Of a stretch of DNA of 64,000 nt, positions 47,510 to 56,134 are shown piece after piece (position 1 is the first letter of the stretch; every line of letters begins with the position of its first letter). Origin of the DNA: Actinophytocola gossypii. Lineage in GTDB: Bacteria > Actinomycetota > Actinomycetes > Mycobacteriales > Pseudonocardiaceae. Where the stretch lies: contig NZ_JAFFZE010000009.1 in the NCBI RefSeq assembly GCF_025165815.1, positions 186,001-250,000 on the forward strand, written 5' to 3'. The notes under the pieces were generated by a model. That model was given only the letters and a program-made list of their open reading frames with translations, was not told the DNA's origin and did no database searches. Position numbers and translations under genes: made by a program.

Positions 47510-48805
47510 TCAGGGTTGGATGCCGCGGGAGTCGGGGTTCGTGACCAGTGCGTCGGTCGGTCCCGCGGTGTTCCGGTCCGCTCGTTCGTCGAGGGAGGCG
47601 AACGCGATCATCGCGCCGGACATGGCGAGTGGGTACACCAGGTAGCCCCAGCGCGTGGCCGGCGCGAGGATGATCGCCGTGCCGAGACCGGCGGCGATCC
47701 GCAACATCACGTCCGCCGGATCGCGCGGCGGGCGCAACAACAGCCACCCGGCGATCACACACGCGGCCGCGGCGAGCAGCACCAGCGCCGCGGCGTGCCC
47801 CGCCGTGCCCAACTGCGCGATCAGGTGGCCGGGCAGTGGGCTCGCCGCCGGTGAACTCGCCTCGCCCAGCCCCGCCGGGTACAGGATCACGTGCTCCACG
47901 AACGACGCCGGGTCGACCAGGAGCACGGGCACGGTGATGGCCGCGGCGGCGGCGACGAGCGCGCCGAGGAAGATCGCGAGGTGGCGCCCGCCCCGGCGAA
48001 CCGCGACCGCCACCGCCAGCACGGCCAGTGCCGGCAGCGCGGTCAGCTTCATCGTGGCCACGATCGCGCACACCACCCCCGTCCAGACCGTGTTTCCGCG
48101 AAACGCGAGCACGGTGGCGAGCACGATCAGCGCGATCACCGGAACGTCGTCCCCGGCGACGACCAGCGTCAGCAGGGTGAGCGGGCTGACCGCGGCCAGC
48201 TGCGCGGCGAGCACCGGGACCCTTGGCCGGCCGAGCAGGTACAGCGCGAGCGCGATGATCAGCACCGTGCCGAGCGCGAACGCGACCCGCGCGTCGGTGA
48301 ACGCGCCGTCGCCGAACAACGCGCGGGGCAGCCCGAACACGGTCATCGACGGGCCGTACGGGGTGTAGTCGTCGGGGTGCGCCGCCCGGTCGAGCAGCGA
48401 CAGGTCCGGGTAGGGCGTGCCGTCGGCGAGCAGCAGGTCCGCGGACCGCTCGATCACCCACACCTCGGGCTGGGCCGGGAACGACCACGGCCAGTCGCCC
48501 CACACGAAGTTCGGTGACCGGCGGAAGATCAGCACGAGCAGCGGCACCACACCGGCCAGCAGGCCCGCGAGCGCGACCGGCGTCCAGCGCGACGCCAGTA
48601 GGCTCGAGCGGGCCGACAGCCCGGTGCTGGAGACTAGGTTGAGGCAGGCGAGCACGGTGGCGAGCAGGTAGCCGGCCGTCGCGAAGTTGCCCCAGACCCG
48701 GTACCCGTAGAACTCCGAGAACAGCGCGGTGCCGGCCGCGAAGAGCAGGCTGACGCCGTAGACGAGCAGGTCGAGGCGCCGTGCTCGCTGCCCGGTCCGC
48801 TCCAC
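47510..48805 (-). CDS. GT87-like polyprenyl-phosphate mannosyltransferase
   Basis: A 431-residue polytopic protein with about ten hydrophobic helices, resembling the DUF2029/GT87 family of polyprenol-phosphomannose-dependent transferases. The first external loop carries acidic residues (WVIERSADLLLADGTPYPDLSLLDRA), and TPYGPSMTVFGLPRALFG follows, in the usual GT-C arrangement. GTG start at 48805. It likely works in envelope glycan or glycolipid synthesis like mptB, but acceptor and sugar are not known. It diverges from the ABC exporter gene across 110 bp. Confidence 0.75.
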   Translation of the reverse strand: MERTGQRARRLDLLVYGVSLLFAAGTALFSEFYGYRVWGNFATAGYLLATVLACLNLVSSTGLSARSSLLASRWTPVALAGLLAGVVPLLVLIFRRSPNFVWGDWPWSFPAQPEVWVIERSADLLLADGTPYPDLSLLDRAAHPDDYTPYGPSMTVFGLPRALFGDGAFTDARVAFALGTVLIIALALYLLGRPRVPVLAAQLAAVSPLTLLTLVVAGDDVPVIALIVLATVLAFRGNTVWTGVVCAIVATMKLTALPALAVLAVAVAVRRGGRHLAIFLGALVAAAAAITVPVLLVDPASFVEHVILYPAGLGEASSPAASPLPGHLIAQLGTAGHAAALVLLAAAACVIAGWLLLRPPRDPADVMLRIAAGLGTAIILAPATRWGYLVYPLAMSGAMIAFASLDERADRNTAGPTDALVTNPDSRGIQP

Positions 48806-48915
48806 GCGGGCAGGTTACCGGCGCACGCCCTGCTGTTCGCTCTCCGGGTAACGGGAAGCCCGTCGCGCCGGGTGGCGTTGCCCGGTGCGGGGGTAGAGGT
48901 TAGGGAGAGGGCGAC

Positions 48916-50781
48916 GTGGAAGGCAGTTGGACGTTCATGCGCGGCGCGATGCACGCCGCGGACGCACCGAAGGGGCTGCGCAAGGGCACGATCAGGCGGG
49001 TGTTCCGGTTCGCCAGGCCGCACTGGGGCAAGCTCAGCGTGTTCCTCGGGCTGACCATGGTCTCGGCGGTGCTCGCGGTGTCCACGCCGCTGCTGGCCGG
49101 CCGGGTGGTCGACGCGATCGTCGGCGAGCGGGACGTGTCGCTGGTGGTGTGGCTCGCGGTCGCGATCGCCGGCGTGGCGATCGTCGACGCCGGACTGGGG
49201 CTGGCCGAGCGGTGGCAGTCGTCGCGGATCGGTGAGGGGCTGATCTACGACCTGCGCCGCGCGGTGTTCGAGCACGTGCAGCGGATGCCGGTGGCGTTCT
49301 TCACCAGGACCCGCACCGGTGCGCTGGTCTCGCGGCTGAACAACGACGTGATGGGTGCGCAGCGCGCGTTCACCTCGACGCTGGCCGGGCTGGTCACCAA
49401 CGTGATCCAGCTGGTGCTGTCGGTCGCGGTGATGATGACGCTGTCCTGGCAGGTGACCGCGCTCGCGCTGGTGCTGCTGCCGATCTTCGTGCTCCCGGCG
49501 CGGCGGATGGGCAGGCGGATGGCCGACCTGCAGCGCGAGGCGTCCACCCTGAACGCGTCGATGACCACCCAGATGGCCGAGCGGTTCTCCGCCCCGGGCG
49601 CGACCCTGGTCAAGCTGTTCGGCCACCCGCGCGCCGAGGCCGAGGAGTTCGGCGGGCGCGCCGAGCGGGTGCGGGACATCGGTGTGCGCACCGCGATGCT
49701 GACCCGCTGGTTCATGACGAGCCTGACGCTGGTGTCGGCGCTCGCGCAGGCGCTGGTGTACGGGCTCGGCGGGTACCTGGCGCTCACCGGCCAACTGGCG
49801 CCGGGCACCGTGGTCGCGCTGGCGTTGCTGCTGACCCGGCTCTACACGCCGCTGACCGCGCTCGCGAACGTGCGGGTGGACGTGATGACCGCGCTGGTGT
49901 CGTTCGAGCGGGTCTTCGAGGTGCTCGACCTGAAGCCGATGATCACCGAGTCGCCGTCGCCCCGGCGGATGCCGGACGGGGGAGTGTCGGTGGAGTTCGA
50001 CGACGTGCGGTTCGCCTACCCGGCGGCGGACAAGGTGTCGCTGGCCTCGCTGGAGGAGGTCGCGGTGCTCGACCAGCGGGGCGGCGAGGAGGTGCTGCAC
50101 GGGGTGTCGTTCCGGGCCGAGGCCGGGCAGATGGTGGCCCTGGTCGGGTCCTCGGGTGCGGGCAAGTCGACGATCGCCTCGCTGCTGCCGAGGCTCTACG
50201 ACGTCGACTCCGGCGCCGTCCGGTTGTCCGATGTGGACGTTCGGGAGCTGTCGTTCGACGCGGTGCGGGACGCGGTCGGCGTGGTGACCCAGGACGGGCA
50301 CCTGTTCCACGACACGATCCGCGCGAACCTGGCCTACCCGCGGCCGGAGGTGACCGACGAGGAGATCTGGGACGCGCTGGAGCGGTCGCGGCTGTCCGCG
50401 CTCGTGCGGTCCCTGCCGGACGGCCTGGACACGGTCGTCGGCGAACGCGGCTACCGGCTGTCCGGCGGCGAGCGGCAGCGGCTGACGATCGCGCGGCTGC
50501 TGCTCGCGCAGCCGAGGGTGGTGATCCTCGACGAGGCGACCGCGCACCTGGACTCGGAGTCGGAGGTGGCCGTGCAGGAGGCGCTGGCCGGCGCGCTCGC
50601 CGGGCGGACCGCGCTCGTGATCGCGCACCGGCTGTCCACGGTGCGCGCGGCGGACCAGATCCTGGTCGTCGAGGACGGCCGGATCGTGGAACGCGGCGAC
50701 CACGAGTCCCTGCTCGCGGCGAAGGGCCGGTACGCGGAGCTGTACCGGACGCAGTTCGCCAACCAGCCGGCGGCCGCCTGA
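48916..50781 (+). CDS. ABC exporter (fused membrane and ATPase domains)
   Basis: A 621-residue half-transporter of the multidrug/lipid exporter type. Six membrane segments in residues about 40-310, with EHVQRMPVAFFTRTRTGALVSRLNND as the coupling-helix region, then an ATPase domain with GSSGAGKSTIASLL, LSGGERQRLTIARLL and VVILDEATAHLD. A small insertion (VSLASLEEVAVLDQRGGEEVLHG) lengthens the start of the ATPase domain. GTG at 48916 with AGGGAG upstream. It would work as a homodimer, or with another half not present here. Confidence 0.93.
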   Translation: MEGSWTFMRGAMHAADAPKGLRKGTIRRVFRFARPHWGKLSVFLGLTMVSAVLAVSTPLLAGRVVDAIVGERDVSLVVWLAVAIAGVAIVDAGLGLAERWQSSRIGEGLIYDLRRAVFEHVQRMPVAFFTRTRTGALVSRLNNDVMGAQRAFTSTLAGLVTNVIQLVLSVAVMMTLSWQVTALALVLLPIFVLPARRMGRRMADLQREASTLNASMTTQMAERFSAPGATLVKLFGHPRAEAEEFGGRAERVRDIGVRTAMLTRWFMTSLTLVSALAQALVYGLGGYLALTGQLAPGTVVALALLLTRLYTPLTALANVRVDVMTALVSFERVFEVLDLKPMITESPSPRRMPDGGVSVEFDDVRFAYPAADKVSLASLEEVAVLDQRGGEEVLHGVSFRAEAGQMVALVGSSGAGKSTIASLLPRLYDVDSGAVRLSDVDVRELSFDAVRDAVGVVTQDGHLFHDTIRANLAYPRPEVTDEEIWDALERSRLSALVRSLPDGLDTVVGERGYRLSGGERQRLTIARLLLAQPRVVILDEATAHLDSESEVAVQEALAGALAGRTALVIAHRLSTVRAADQILVVEDGRIVERGDHESLLAAKGRYAELYRTQFANQPAAA

Positions 50782-50786
50782 CCCCG

Positions 50787-51113
50787 TCAGTCGAGCATGT
50801 CGGTCTGCCTGGCGACCGCGGCCCGGACCAGGGCGTGGACCTCGTTCGGGTGCTCGAGGGCGGCGGCGGACGGGATCTGGCGCAGGTAGCGGCCCTCGCC
50901 GCGCAGCAGGCGTGCCGGGTCGTCGAGCAGGGCGCCCTTGTGGAACATCAGGTTGACACCTCGGGTGGTGACGGCCACGGCGCAGACCCAGTGGTGCCAG
51001 TCGCCGCCCGCGGTGAACGTGAGGCGGCGCCACTTGATCGCCTCGTCCAGGTCCTCGCCGGTGGTGCGCACCAGGTCGGCCAGGGCGTCGGCCTCGGCCT
51101 GGTCGGGTTTCAT
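50787..51113 (-). CDS. DUF1801 domain protein
   Basis: A 108-residue soluble protein of the DUF1801/YdhG-like fold, with EAIKWRRLTF, HHWVCAVAVTTRGVNLMFHKGALLDDP and GRYLRQIPSAAAL. The biochemical role of the family is not established. ATG at 51113 with AGGAGG upstream; the longer frame is rejected on that basis. Convergent with the ABC exporter gene, five bases apart. Confidence 0.88.
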   Translation of the reverse strand: MKPDQAEADALADLVRTTGEDLDEAIKWRRLTFTAGGDWHHWVCAVAVTTRGVNLMFHKGALLDDPARLLRGEGRYLRQIPSAAALEHPNEVHALVRAAVARQTDMLD

Positions 51114-51174
51114 CTGCCGAACCTCCTGTCTCGGGTGCCCCGTCACCGTGGCACAGGGGTCCGACAGTTCCGGC

Positions 51175-51741
51175 TCAGCGCGGCAGGTCCTCGGGACGGT
51201 CGACATCCCGACCACTGGCGACGTCCTCGCAGGGCACCTCCCGGGGCTGGTGCGCGGCCAGGTACCGGCGCGCTCCGGCGTCCCCGGTGGCCTGCTCGGC
51301 GACGGCCGCCCAACGCGTGCGGCCGATGAGCACCGGATGGCCCGGCCTGCCGTGGTAGGTCGCCCTGGCGAGCGCGTCGGGTCCGGCGAGCGCGGCCACC
51401 CGGGCGACCGCGTCGGCGGTGACCCCCGGGGTGTCCACGGGCAGCACCAGCGCCGCGGTGGCGTCCGTGCCGGCGAGGGCGGCGAGGCCGGCGCGCAGCG
51501 AGGAGCCCATCCCGGTCATCCACTCGGGGTTGTCCACAATGGACGCCTCGGGAAGCTGTGCGGTCGCCCGCACCTCGTCGGCGGAGGCCCCGAGCACCAC
51601 GACGACCGGCGTGCACCCGCCGGCCAGCAACACCGCGGCGGCGCGTTCCACGAACAGCGAACCCCCGTGCCGCACCAACGCCTTCGGCATCCCGAACCGC
51701 CGCCCGGCACCGGCGGCGAGCAGCACTCCCGCCACACCCAC
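51175..51741 (-). CDS. MobA-like NTP transferase
   Basis: A 188-residue nucleotidyltransferase of the MobA-like family (PF12804). The N-terminal LLAAGAGRRFGMPKALVRH binds NTP, and LVLPVDTPGV supplies the metal-binding aspartate; GRPGHPVLIGRTRW is also typical of molybdenum cofactor cytidylyl/adenylyl (MocA/CoxI-group) enzymes. No molybdoenzyme gene is adjacent, so the substrate is open; the neighbouring F420 gene also allows a CofC-like thought, though the sequence fits MocA better. GTG 51741 lies seven bases after TACGCT, so it may be leaderless. Confidence 0.85.
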   Translation of the reverse strand: MGVAGVLLAAGAGRRFGMPKALVRHGGSLFVERAAAVLLAGGCTPVVVVLGASADEVRATAQLPEASIVDNPEWMTGMGSSLRAGLAALAGTDATAALVLPVDTPGVTADAVARVAALAGPDALARATYHGRPGHPVLIGRTRWAAVAEQATGDAGARRYLAAHQPREVPCEDVASGRDVDRPEDLPR

Positions 51742-51801
51742 GGGCGTGAGCGTAACTCCCGTGATCGGACTAACGCGCCCGGCCGGTGCGTTGCTCCCGG
51801 T

Positions 51802-52605
51802 ATGCCTCTCGATATCGGTGTCCTGCTTCCGACCTCCACCCCCGACCCGACCCGGCCGATCCTCGGCGACGTCCGGGCGAGCGCGCGGTTCGCCGAGGAG
51901 GCCGGGCTCGACTCGGTGTGGTCGACCGACCACCTGGTGGCCAGCGGTCCGATGCTGGACAGCACCGTGGTCCTCGCGGCGGCCTCGGCGGTGACCGAGC
52001 GCATCACGGTGGGTTTCAACGTGATGCTGCTGTCGCTGCGGCCGGTCGCCTGGGCGGCGAAGCAGGTGAGCAGCCTGCAGCACGTGTCCGGCAACCGGCT
52101 GGTCCTCGGGATCGGCACCGGCAACCCCGCGCACGGCGACGTCGCGTGGCGCGCCACCGGTCTGTCGTACGCCGACCGGGGCCGCCGGACCGACGAGGCG
52201 CTGCGGGTGCTGCCGGACCTGGTGGCCGGGAACCGGACCGTGCTCGACGACGGCGTGGAGGTTGCCCTCGCCCCCGGCGCCGCGATGCCACCCGTGGTGA
52301 TCGCCGGCAACGGCCGCGCGGCACTCCGCCGAGCGGCCGCGTACGGCGACGGCTGGGCCTCCATCGCCCTGCCGCCCGAGGACATCGCCGCAGGCCTCGC
52401 CGAGATCGCCCGCCTCGCCGGCGACCGCCCACCGGCCACCGCGACGGTCGTCGGCCCCGAGGTGGACCCCGACCCGGCCCGCACGGCGGAACGCCTGGCG
52501 TCCTACGAGGCGGCCGGCGCCACCCGCGTGATCCTCGCCCCGACCAGCCCCGACTGGCACCGCGACTACGAGTTCGCCGCCAAGGTCCGCGCCGCCTACC
52601 CCTGA
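51802..52605 (+). CDS. LLM-class F420-dependent oxidoreductase
   Basis: A 267-residue luciferase-like TIM-barrel oxidoreductase. MPLDIGVLLPTSTPDPTRP, FAEEAGLDSVWSTDHL, FNVMLLSLRPVAWAAKQ and NRLVLGIGTGNP follow the usual order, and the size fits F420-dependent members. The ATG at 51802 is 60 bp from the divergent MobA-like gene. The substrate is unknown. A long repeat cluster begins 13 bp after its stop. Confidence 0.9.
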   Translation: MPLDIGVLLPTSTPDPTRPILGDVRASARFAEEAGLDSVWSTDHLVASGPMLDSTVVLAAASAVTERITVGFNVMLLSLRPVAWAAKQVSSLQHVSGNRLVLGIGTGNPAHGDVAWRATGLSYADRGRRTDEALRVLPDLVAGNRTVLDDGVEVALAPGAAMPPVVIAGNGRAALRRAAAYGDGWASIALPPEDIAAGLAEIARLAGDRPPATATVVGPEVDPDPARTAERLASYEAAGATRVILAPTSPDWHRDYEFAAKVRAAYP

Positions 52606-52618
52606 CCCGCGCCGCCAA

Positions 52619-52810
52619 CGTACGACTCGCGCGCCGGGAACGTACGACTCGCGCGCCGGGAACGTACGACTCGCGCGCCGGGAACGTACGACTCGCGCGC
52701 CGGGAACGTACGACTCGCGCGCCGGGAACGTACGACTCGCGCGCCGGGAACGTACGACTCGCGAAGCTCGCGAGTCGTACGTTCCCGTTCGGTGAGTTGT
52801 ACGTTCCCGT
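52619..52810 (+). repeat. 22-bp repeat cluster R3, seven copies plus two inverted
   Basis: Seven direct copies of the unit (core CGTACGACTCGC starting at 52619, 52641, 52663, 52685, 52707, 52729 and 52751), exact period 22, separated by the constant GCGCCGGGAA segment and no unique spacers. Two inverted copies follow (52768-52787 and about 52791-52808, the second with TTG for TCG). It lies between the F420 gene and the convergent NmrA-like gene. Same family as R1 and R2. Confidence 0.95.
52745..52787 (-). terminator. Hairpin made from repeat arms
   Basis: Perfect 20-bp stem: the last direct copy (52745-52764, CGGGAACGTACGACTCGCGA) with the first inverted copy (52768-52787) around an AGC loop. 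It would terminate the NmrA-like operon from the right and transcripts of the F420 gene from the left. Confidence 0.85.
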
Positions 52811-52817
52811 TCGGGGG

Positions 52818-53651
52818 TCAGGTGGGGGTGAAGGCGGGGGCGTGGTCGGCGGCCCAGCGGGTGAGGGTGCGGGGCGGGTGGCCGGTGATCTGCTCGTACG
52901 TCGGCGAGATCGGTGCTGGGCCGGGTGGGTGGGCGAGGAACATGTGGTCGACCACGTCCGGCGGGAGGCCAAGGGCGAGGAGGTCCGTGCGTGACTCCTC
53001 GGGTGTCACCTCCTCGAACCGGATCGGGCGGTTGATGCCGGTGGCGATGGCGGCCACCTGTTCCCGGAGGGTGAGTGACTCGGGGCCGGTGAGTTCGTAG
53101 CGCCGGCCGGTGTGGGTGTCGTCCAGTAGGGCGGCTACGGCGACGTCCGCGATGTCGGCCTCGTGGATCGGCGCTCCGCACGCCTCGGGGTACGCGGAGC
53201 GGACCGCTCCGTGTGCGCGGATCATCGGTGCCCAGTGGTCCAGCTTGTTCACCGCGAACTCGCCCGGGCGCAGGATCGTCCACTCGCAGCCGCTCGACTC
53301 GACCGCGAGCTCCATGTCGAACAGGGAGTCGGACGAACCCAGCATCACCATGCGCCGTACGCCGGCCGCGGCGGCGACCTTCACCAGGTCGGTCGCCTCA
53401 ATCACGTCCGACAGGTCGCGCAGTACGGGCCGCAGGTACGCCAGCGGGAACACGAACATCCTGGTCACGCCCGTGAACGCGGTCGCGAAGGTCTCCGGGT
53501 GGGCGAGGTCGCCGCGCACCACCTCGACGCCGTCGGGCAGGCCGGCCGACGACGGTGAGCGGGTCACCGCCCGGACCCGCTCGCCCGCGCGCAACAGCCC
53601 GGACACCACGTGCCGGCCGACGTTCCCGGTCGCCCCGGTCACCAGGATCAC
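52818..53651 (-). CDS. NmrA-like NAD(P)-binding reductase
   Basis: A 277-residue atypical SDR of the NmrA/quinone-reductase QorB-like group. Rossmann motif VTGATGNVGRHVV at the N-terminus; SGCEWTILRPGEFAVN replaces the classical Tyr-Lys region. GTG at 53651 with GGGGAG six bases upstream, overlapping the stop of the upstream paralogue. The family contains redox sensors and quinone reductases; the substrate is unknown. Last gene of a two-gene operon under the divergent TetR. Confidence 0.9.
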   Translation of the reverse strand: MILVTGATGNVGRHVVSGLLRAGERVRAVTRSPSSAGLPDGVEVVRGDLAHPETFATAFTGVTRMFVFPLAYLRPVLRDLSDVIEATDLVKVAAAAGVRRMVMLGSSDSLFDMELAVESSGCEWTILRPGEFAVNKLDHWAPMIRAHGAVRSAYPEACGAPIHEADIADVAVAALLDDTHTGRRYELTGPESLTLREQVAAIATGINRPIRFEEVTPEESRTDLLALGLPPDVVDHMFLAHPPGPAPISPTYEQITGHPPRTLTRWAADHAPAFTPT

Positions 53652-54508
53652 CGGAAGCTCCCCACGTGGTCCCGCGCCCACTGGGCGTACGTCCGCGCCG
53701 GTCGTCCGGTGACCTCCTCGACGGTCGGCAGCGGGACGATCATCGCGTCCCACTCCTCCGGCGTGTGGTCCGGGATCTCACTGGGGGAGTAGGACTCGAA
53801 CCCGGTCAGGAAGTCCGCGTTCTCCGCCGCCCACCCGCCGAGCTCGTGCAGGAGCTCCCGGGCCCGTTCGGCGGTGACCTCCTCGATCCGGACCTCCTCA
53901 CCGAGGGCGTCCGACAGCGCCCGCACCTGGTCGCGCGGGCTCAGCCGCTCCGGCCCGGTCAGGTCGTAGGCCCGGCCGTGGTGCCCGTCGCCGAGCAGCG
54001 CCGCGACCCCGACCGCGGCGATGTCCGCCTCGTGGGTCGGCAGCCCGCGCCAGTCCGGCTGGTGGTGGCGCACCACCCGCTCGGTCCGGATCGACGGTCC
54101 CCACAGCCGCAGCGTGTTGGACGCGAACTCGCCCGGCCGCAGGTGCGTCCACTCGCACCCGGACGCCTCCACCGCCTGCTCCACCGGGTACTGGTAGTCG
54201 GTGTCGAGCCCGGCGGTGACCGCCCCGGACGACAGCGTCACGATCCGCTCGACGCCCGCGGCTCGCGCGGCGGCGACCACCTCGACGGCCGTGCGCGGCT
54301 CCGGGAACAGGTACATCCGGTCAACGCCGGTCAGCGCCGCCGCCATGGACGAGGGCTCCAGCAGGTCGCCGCGCACCACCTCGACCCCGTCCGGCACGGA
54401 CAGCCGGCTCGGGTTCCGGCTCATCGCCCGCACCCGCTCGCCGGCCGCCGCGAGCTGCGCGACGACCTCCCGGCCGACGAACCCGGACGCGCCGGTCACC
54501 AAGATCAT
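53648..54508 (-). CDS. NmrA-like reductase, paralogue
   Basis: A 286-residue paralogue of the next gene with the same order of motifs: VTGASGFVGREVV, DRMYLFPEPRTA, SGCEWTHLRPGEFASN and GRAYDLTGPERLSPRDQV. The two look like a tandem duplication that has diverged. ATG at 54508, preceded by GAGAGGGG. First gene of the operon, divergent from tetR with two similar 16-bp boxes between them. Confidence 0.9.
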   Translation of the reverse strand: MILVTGASGFVGREVVAQLAAAGERVRAMSRNPSRLSVPDGVEVVRGDLLEPSSMAAALTGVDRMYLFPEPRTAVEVVAAARAAGVERIVTLSSGAVTAGLDTDYQYPVEQAVEASGCEWTHLRPGEFASNTLRLWGPSIRTERVVRHHQPDWRGLPTHEADIAAVGVAALLGDGHHGRAYDLTGPERLSPRDQVRALSDALGEEVRIEEVTAERARELLHELGGWAAENADFLTGFESYSPSEIPDHTPEEWDAMIVPLPTVEEVTGRPARTYAQWARDHVGSFR

Positions 54509-54524
54509 GCCGATCCCCTCTCAG

Positions 54525-54571
54525 TGGGTACTCTGTACGCATAACCTTAGCGAAGTGGGTTCGGTGTACGC
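54525..54571. promoter_or_regulatory. Paired 16-bp boxes between NmrA operon and tetR
   Basis: TGGGTACTCTGTACGC (54525-54540) and TGGGTTCGGTGTACGC (54556-54571): 12 of 16 bases identical, same orientation, 31 bp apart, about three helical turns. They flank likely promoters for both directions. Probable operators for the adjacent TetR. Confidence 0.55.
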
Positions 54572-54600
54572 AAAATCGGTTTCCCTACGATGGGCGCACG

Positions 54601-55374
54601 ATGAGGACCAGCGACAACGACACTGCCAACGAGACCTCGGTCAGCTTCGGCGGCGCCGCGACCGCCGCGCGCAGCATGGAACTGCTCTGGGGGACCAAGC
54701 CACCACCCACGCGGGGCCGAAAACCAGGTATGACCGTCGAGACGATCGTCGCGGCGGCCATCGAGGTGGCCGACGCCGAGGGCCTGGACGGCCTGTCGAT
54801 GCGCCGCGTCGCCGAGGCGCTCGGCGCCGGCACCATGTCGCTTTACCGCTACGTCCCGTCCAAGGCCGAGCTGCACGACCTGATGCTCGACACCGTCCTG
54901 GCCGACGACCCGCCGCTCGACCTGGAGACCGGCGGCTGGCGCGCCGGGCTGGAACGGTTCGCCCGGTCCAGCCTCGACGGCTACGTCCGGCACCCGTGGC
55001 TGCTCCGCGCGTCACTCACCCGGGGCGCGATGGGCCCGAACCAGACCCGGGTACTGGACGCCATGCTCACCGCGCTGGAGGGCACCGGCCTCACCGGCGG
55101 CGAGCGGATGGCCGTGATCGAACTGGTCACCGGCTACGTGCGCGGCGTCGCCCAGCAACGGGTGGACGACATCGTGGCCCGGCAGCGCAGCGGCCTGTCC
55201 GACGAGCAGTTCTGGACCGAGTTCGCGCCGCTGCTCGACGGCCACCTCACCGAGGCCCGGTTCCCCGCGCTGACCAGGCTCTGGCGTGACGAGGAGTTCG
55301 ACCACGTCGACTCGTTCGAGTTCGGGCTCGCCAGGGTGCTCGACGGGATCGAGCGGCTGGTCGAGTCGCGGTGA
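54601..55374 (+). CDS. TetR-family regulator
   Basis: A 257-residue regulator of the TetR_C (tetracycline-repressor-like) branch. An unusual N-terminal extension of about 45 residues precedes the HTH (TIVAAAIEVADAEGLDGLSMRRVAEALGAGTMSLYRYVPSKAEL). The ligand domain includes HPWLLRASLTRGAMGPNQTRVLDAML. ATG at 54601, nine bases after TACGAT, so the mRNA may be nearly leaderless. Divergent from the NmrA operon, which it likely represses; the ligand is unknown. Confidence 0.92.
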   Translation: MRTSDNDTANETSVSFGGAATAARSMELLWGTKPPPTRGRKPGMTVETIVAAAIEVADAEGLDGLSMRRVAEALGAGTMSLYRYVPSKAELHDLMLDTVLADDPPLDLETGGWRAGLERFARSSLDGYVRHPWLLRASLTRGAMGPNQTRVLDAMLTALEGTGLTGGERMAVIELVTGYVRGVAQQRVDDIVARQRSGLSDEQFWTEFAPLLDGHLTEARFPALTRLWRDEEFDHVDSFEFGLARVLDGIERLVESR

Positions 55375-56057
55375 CCGACCCGAGCCTGCGGGTGTTCGGC
55401 GCCCGCGACGCCCGTGCGGTCGTGTTGGTCCTGCACGGCGGCCAGGAGACCAGCACCGCGCCCGCGCACCGGTTCCGCCCCGCGTACCTGCGCATGCTGC
55501 CGTTCGCCCGCGACCTGGCGTGGACCGGGCGGGCCGGCCGGGTGGCCGCCTTGGCGCTGCGGAACCGCGTCCGAGGCTGGAACGGCCCCGCGATGGACCC
55601 GGTGGCCGACGCGCGCTGGGCGCTGGCGGAGATCGCGCGCCGGCATCCCGGCGTGCCGGTGGTGCTGGTCGGCCACTCGATGGGCGGCCGGGTCGCGCTG
55701 CGCGTCGCCGACGACCCCGCCGTGACCGGGGTGTGCGCGCTCGCGCCGTGGACCCCGCCGGAGGAGCCGGTGGCGCAGCTGGCCGGGCGGACCGTGCTCA
55801 TCGCGCACGGCGACCGGGACCGGATCACCGACCCGAGGCTGTCCCTGGACTACGCCGCACGGGTGAAGCGGGTCACCGGCGCGGTGTGCCGCTTCGACGT
55901 GCGCGGCGAGACGCACGCGATGCTGCGTCGGGCGCGGGAGTGGCGACTGCTCGTACGGCGGTTCTCACTCGGTGTGCTCGGTGTCACCGACCTGGACGAG
56001 GACATCGCGTCCGCCCTGGCCAAGCCGCCCCCCGGCGGGTTGACCGTTCCGCTCTGA
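55371..56057 (+). CDS. Alpha/beta hydrolase
   Basis: A 228-residue alpha/beta hydrolase. Oxyanion region VLVLHGGQET, nucleophile elbow GHSMGGRVAL, the acidic residue in HGDRDRITDP and the catalytic His in GETHAML. GTG overlaps the tetR stop (GTGA), so the two are co-translated and perhaps functionally linked. Substrate unknown. Confidence 0.88.
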   Translation: MTDPSLRVFGARDARAVVLVLHGGQETSTAPAHRFRPAYLRMLPFARDLAWTGRAGRVAALALRNRVRGWNGPAMDPVADARWALAEIARRHPGVPVVLVGHSMGGRVALRVADDPAVTGVCALAPWTPPEEPVAQLAGRTVLIAHGDRDRITDPRLSLDYAARVKRVTGAVCRFDVRGETHAMLRRAREWRLLVRRFSLGVLGVTDLDEDIASALAKPPPGGLTVPL

Positions 56058-56134
56058 GGTTCGTCTCGTACGGTAAGGCGCAACCTCCCTGGCGGTCCCC
56101 ACGTCCATGGGATTGACGACGGAAGGTTGGGGAG

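Noticed and set aside
48814-48885. GTTACC and GGTAAC half-sites between the GT87-like and exporter genes
   Set aside because: Widely spaced and short; such pairs are expected by chance.
52619-52810. CRISPR-like array
   Set aside because: The units are contiguous with a constant 22-bp period and no unique spacers, and no cas genes are present.
52606-52994. Open frames translating the repeats into Arg/Thr-rich peptide repeats
   Set aside because: The frames arise because the 22-bp unit lacks stops; they run against or out of frame with neighbouring genes and have no ribosome sites.
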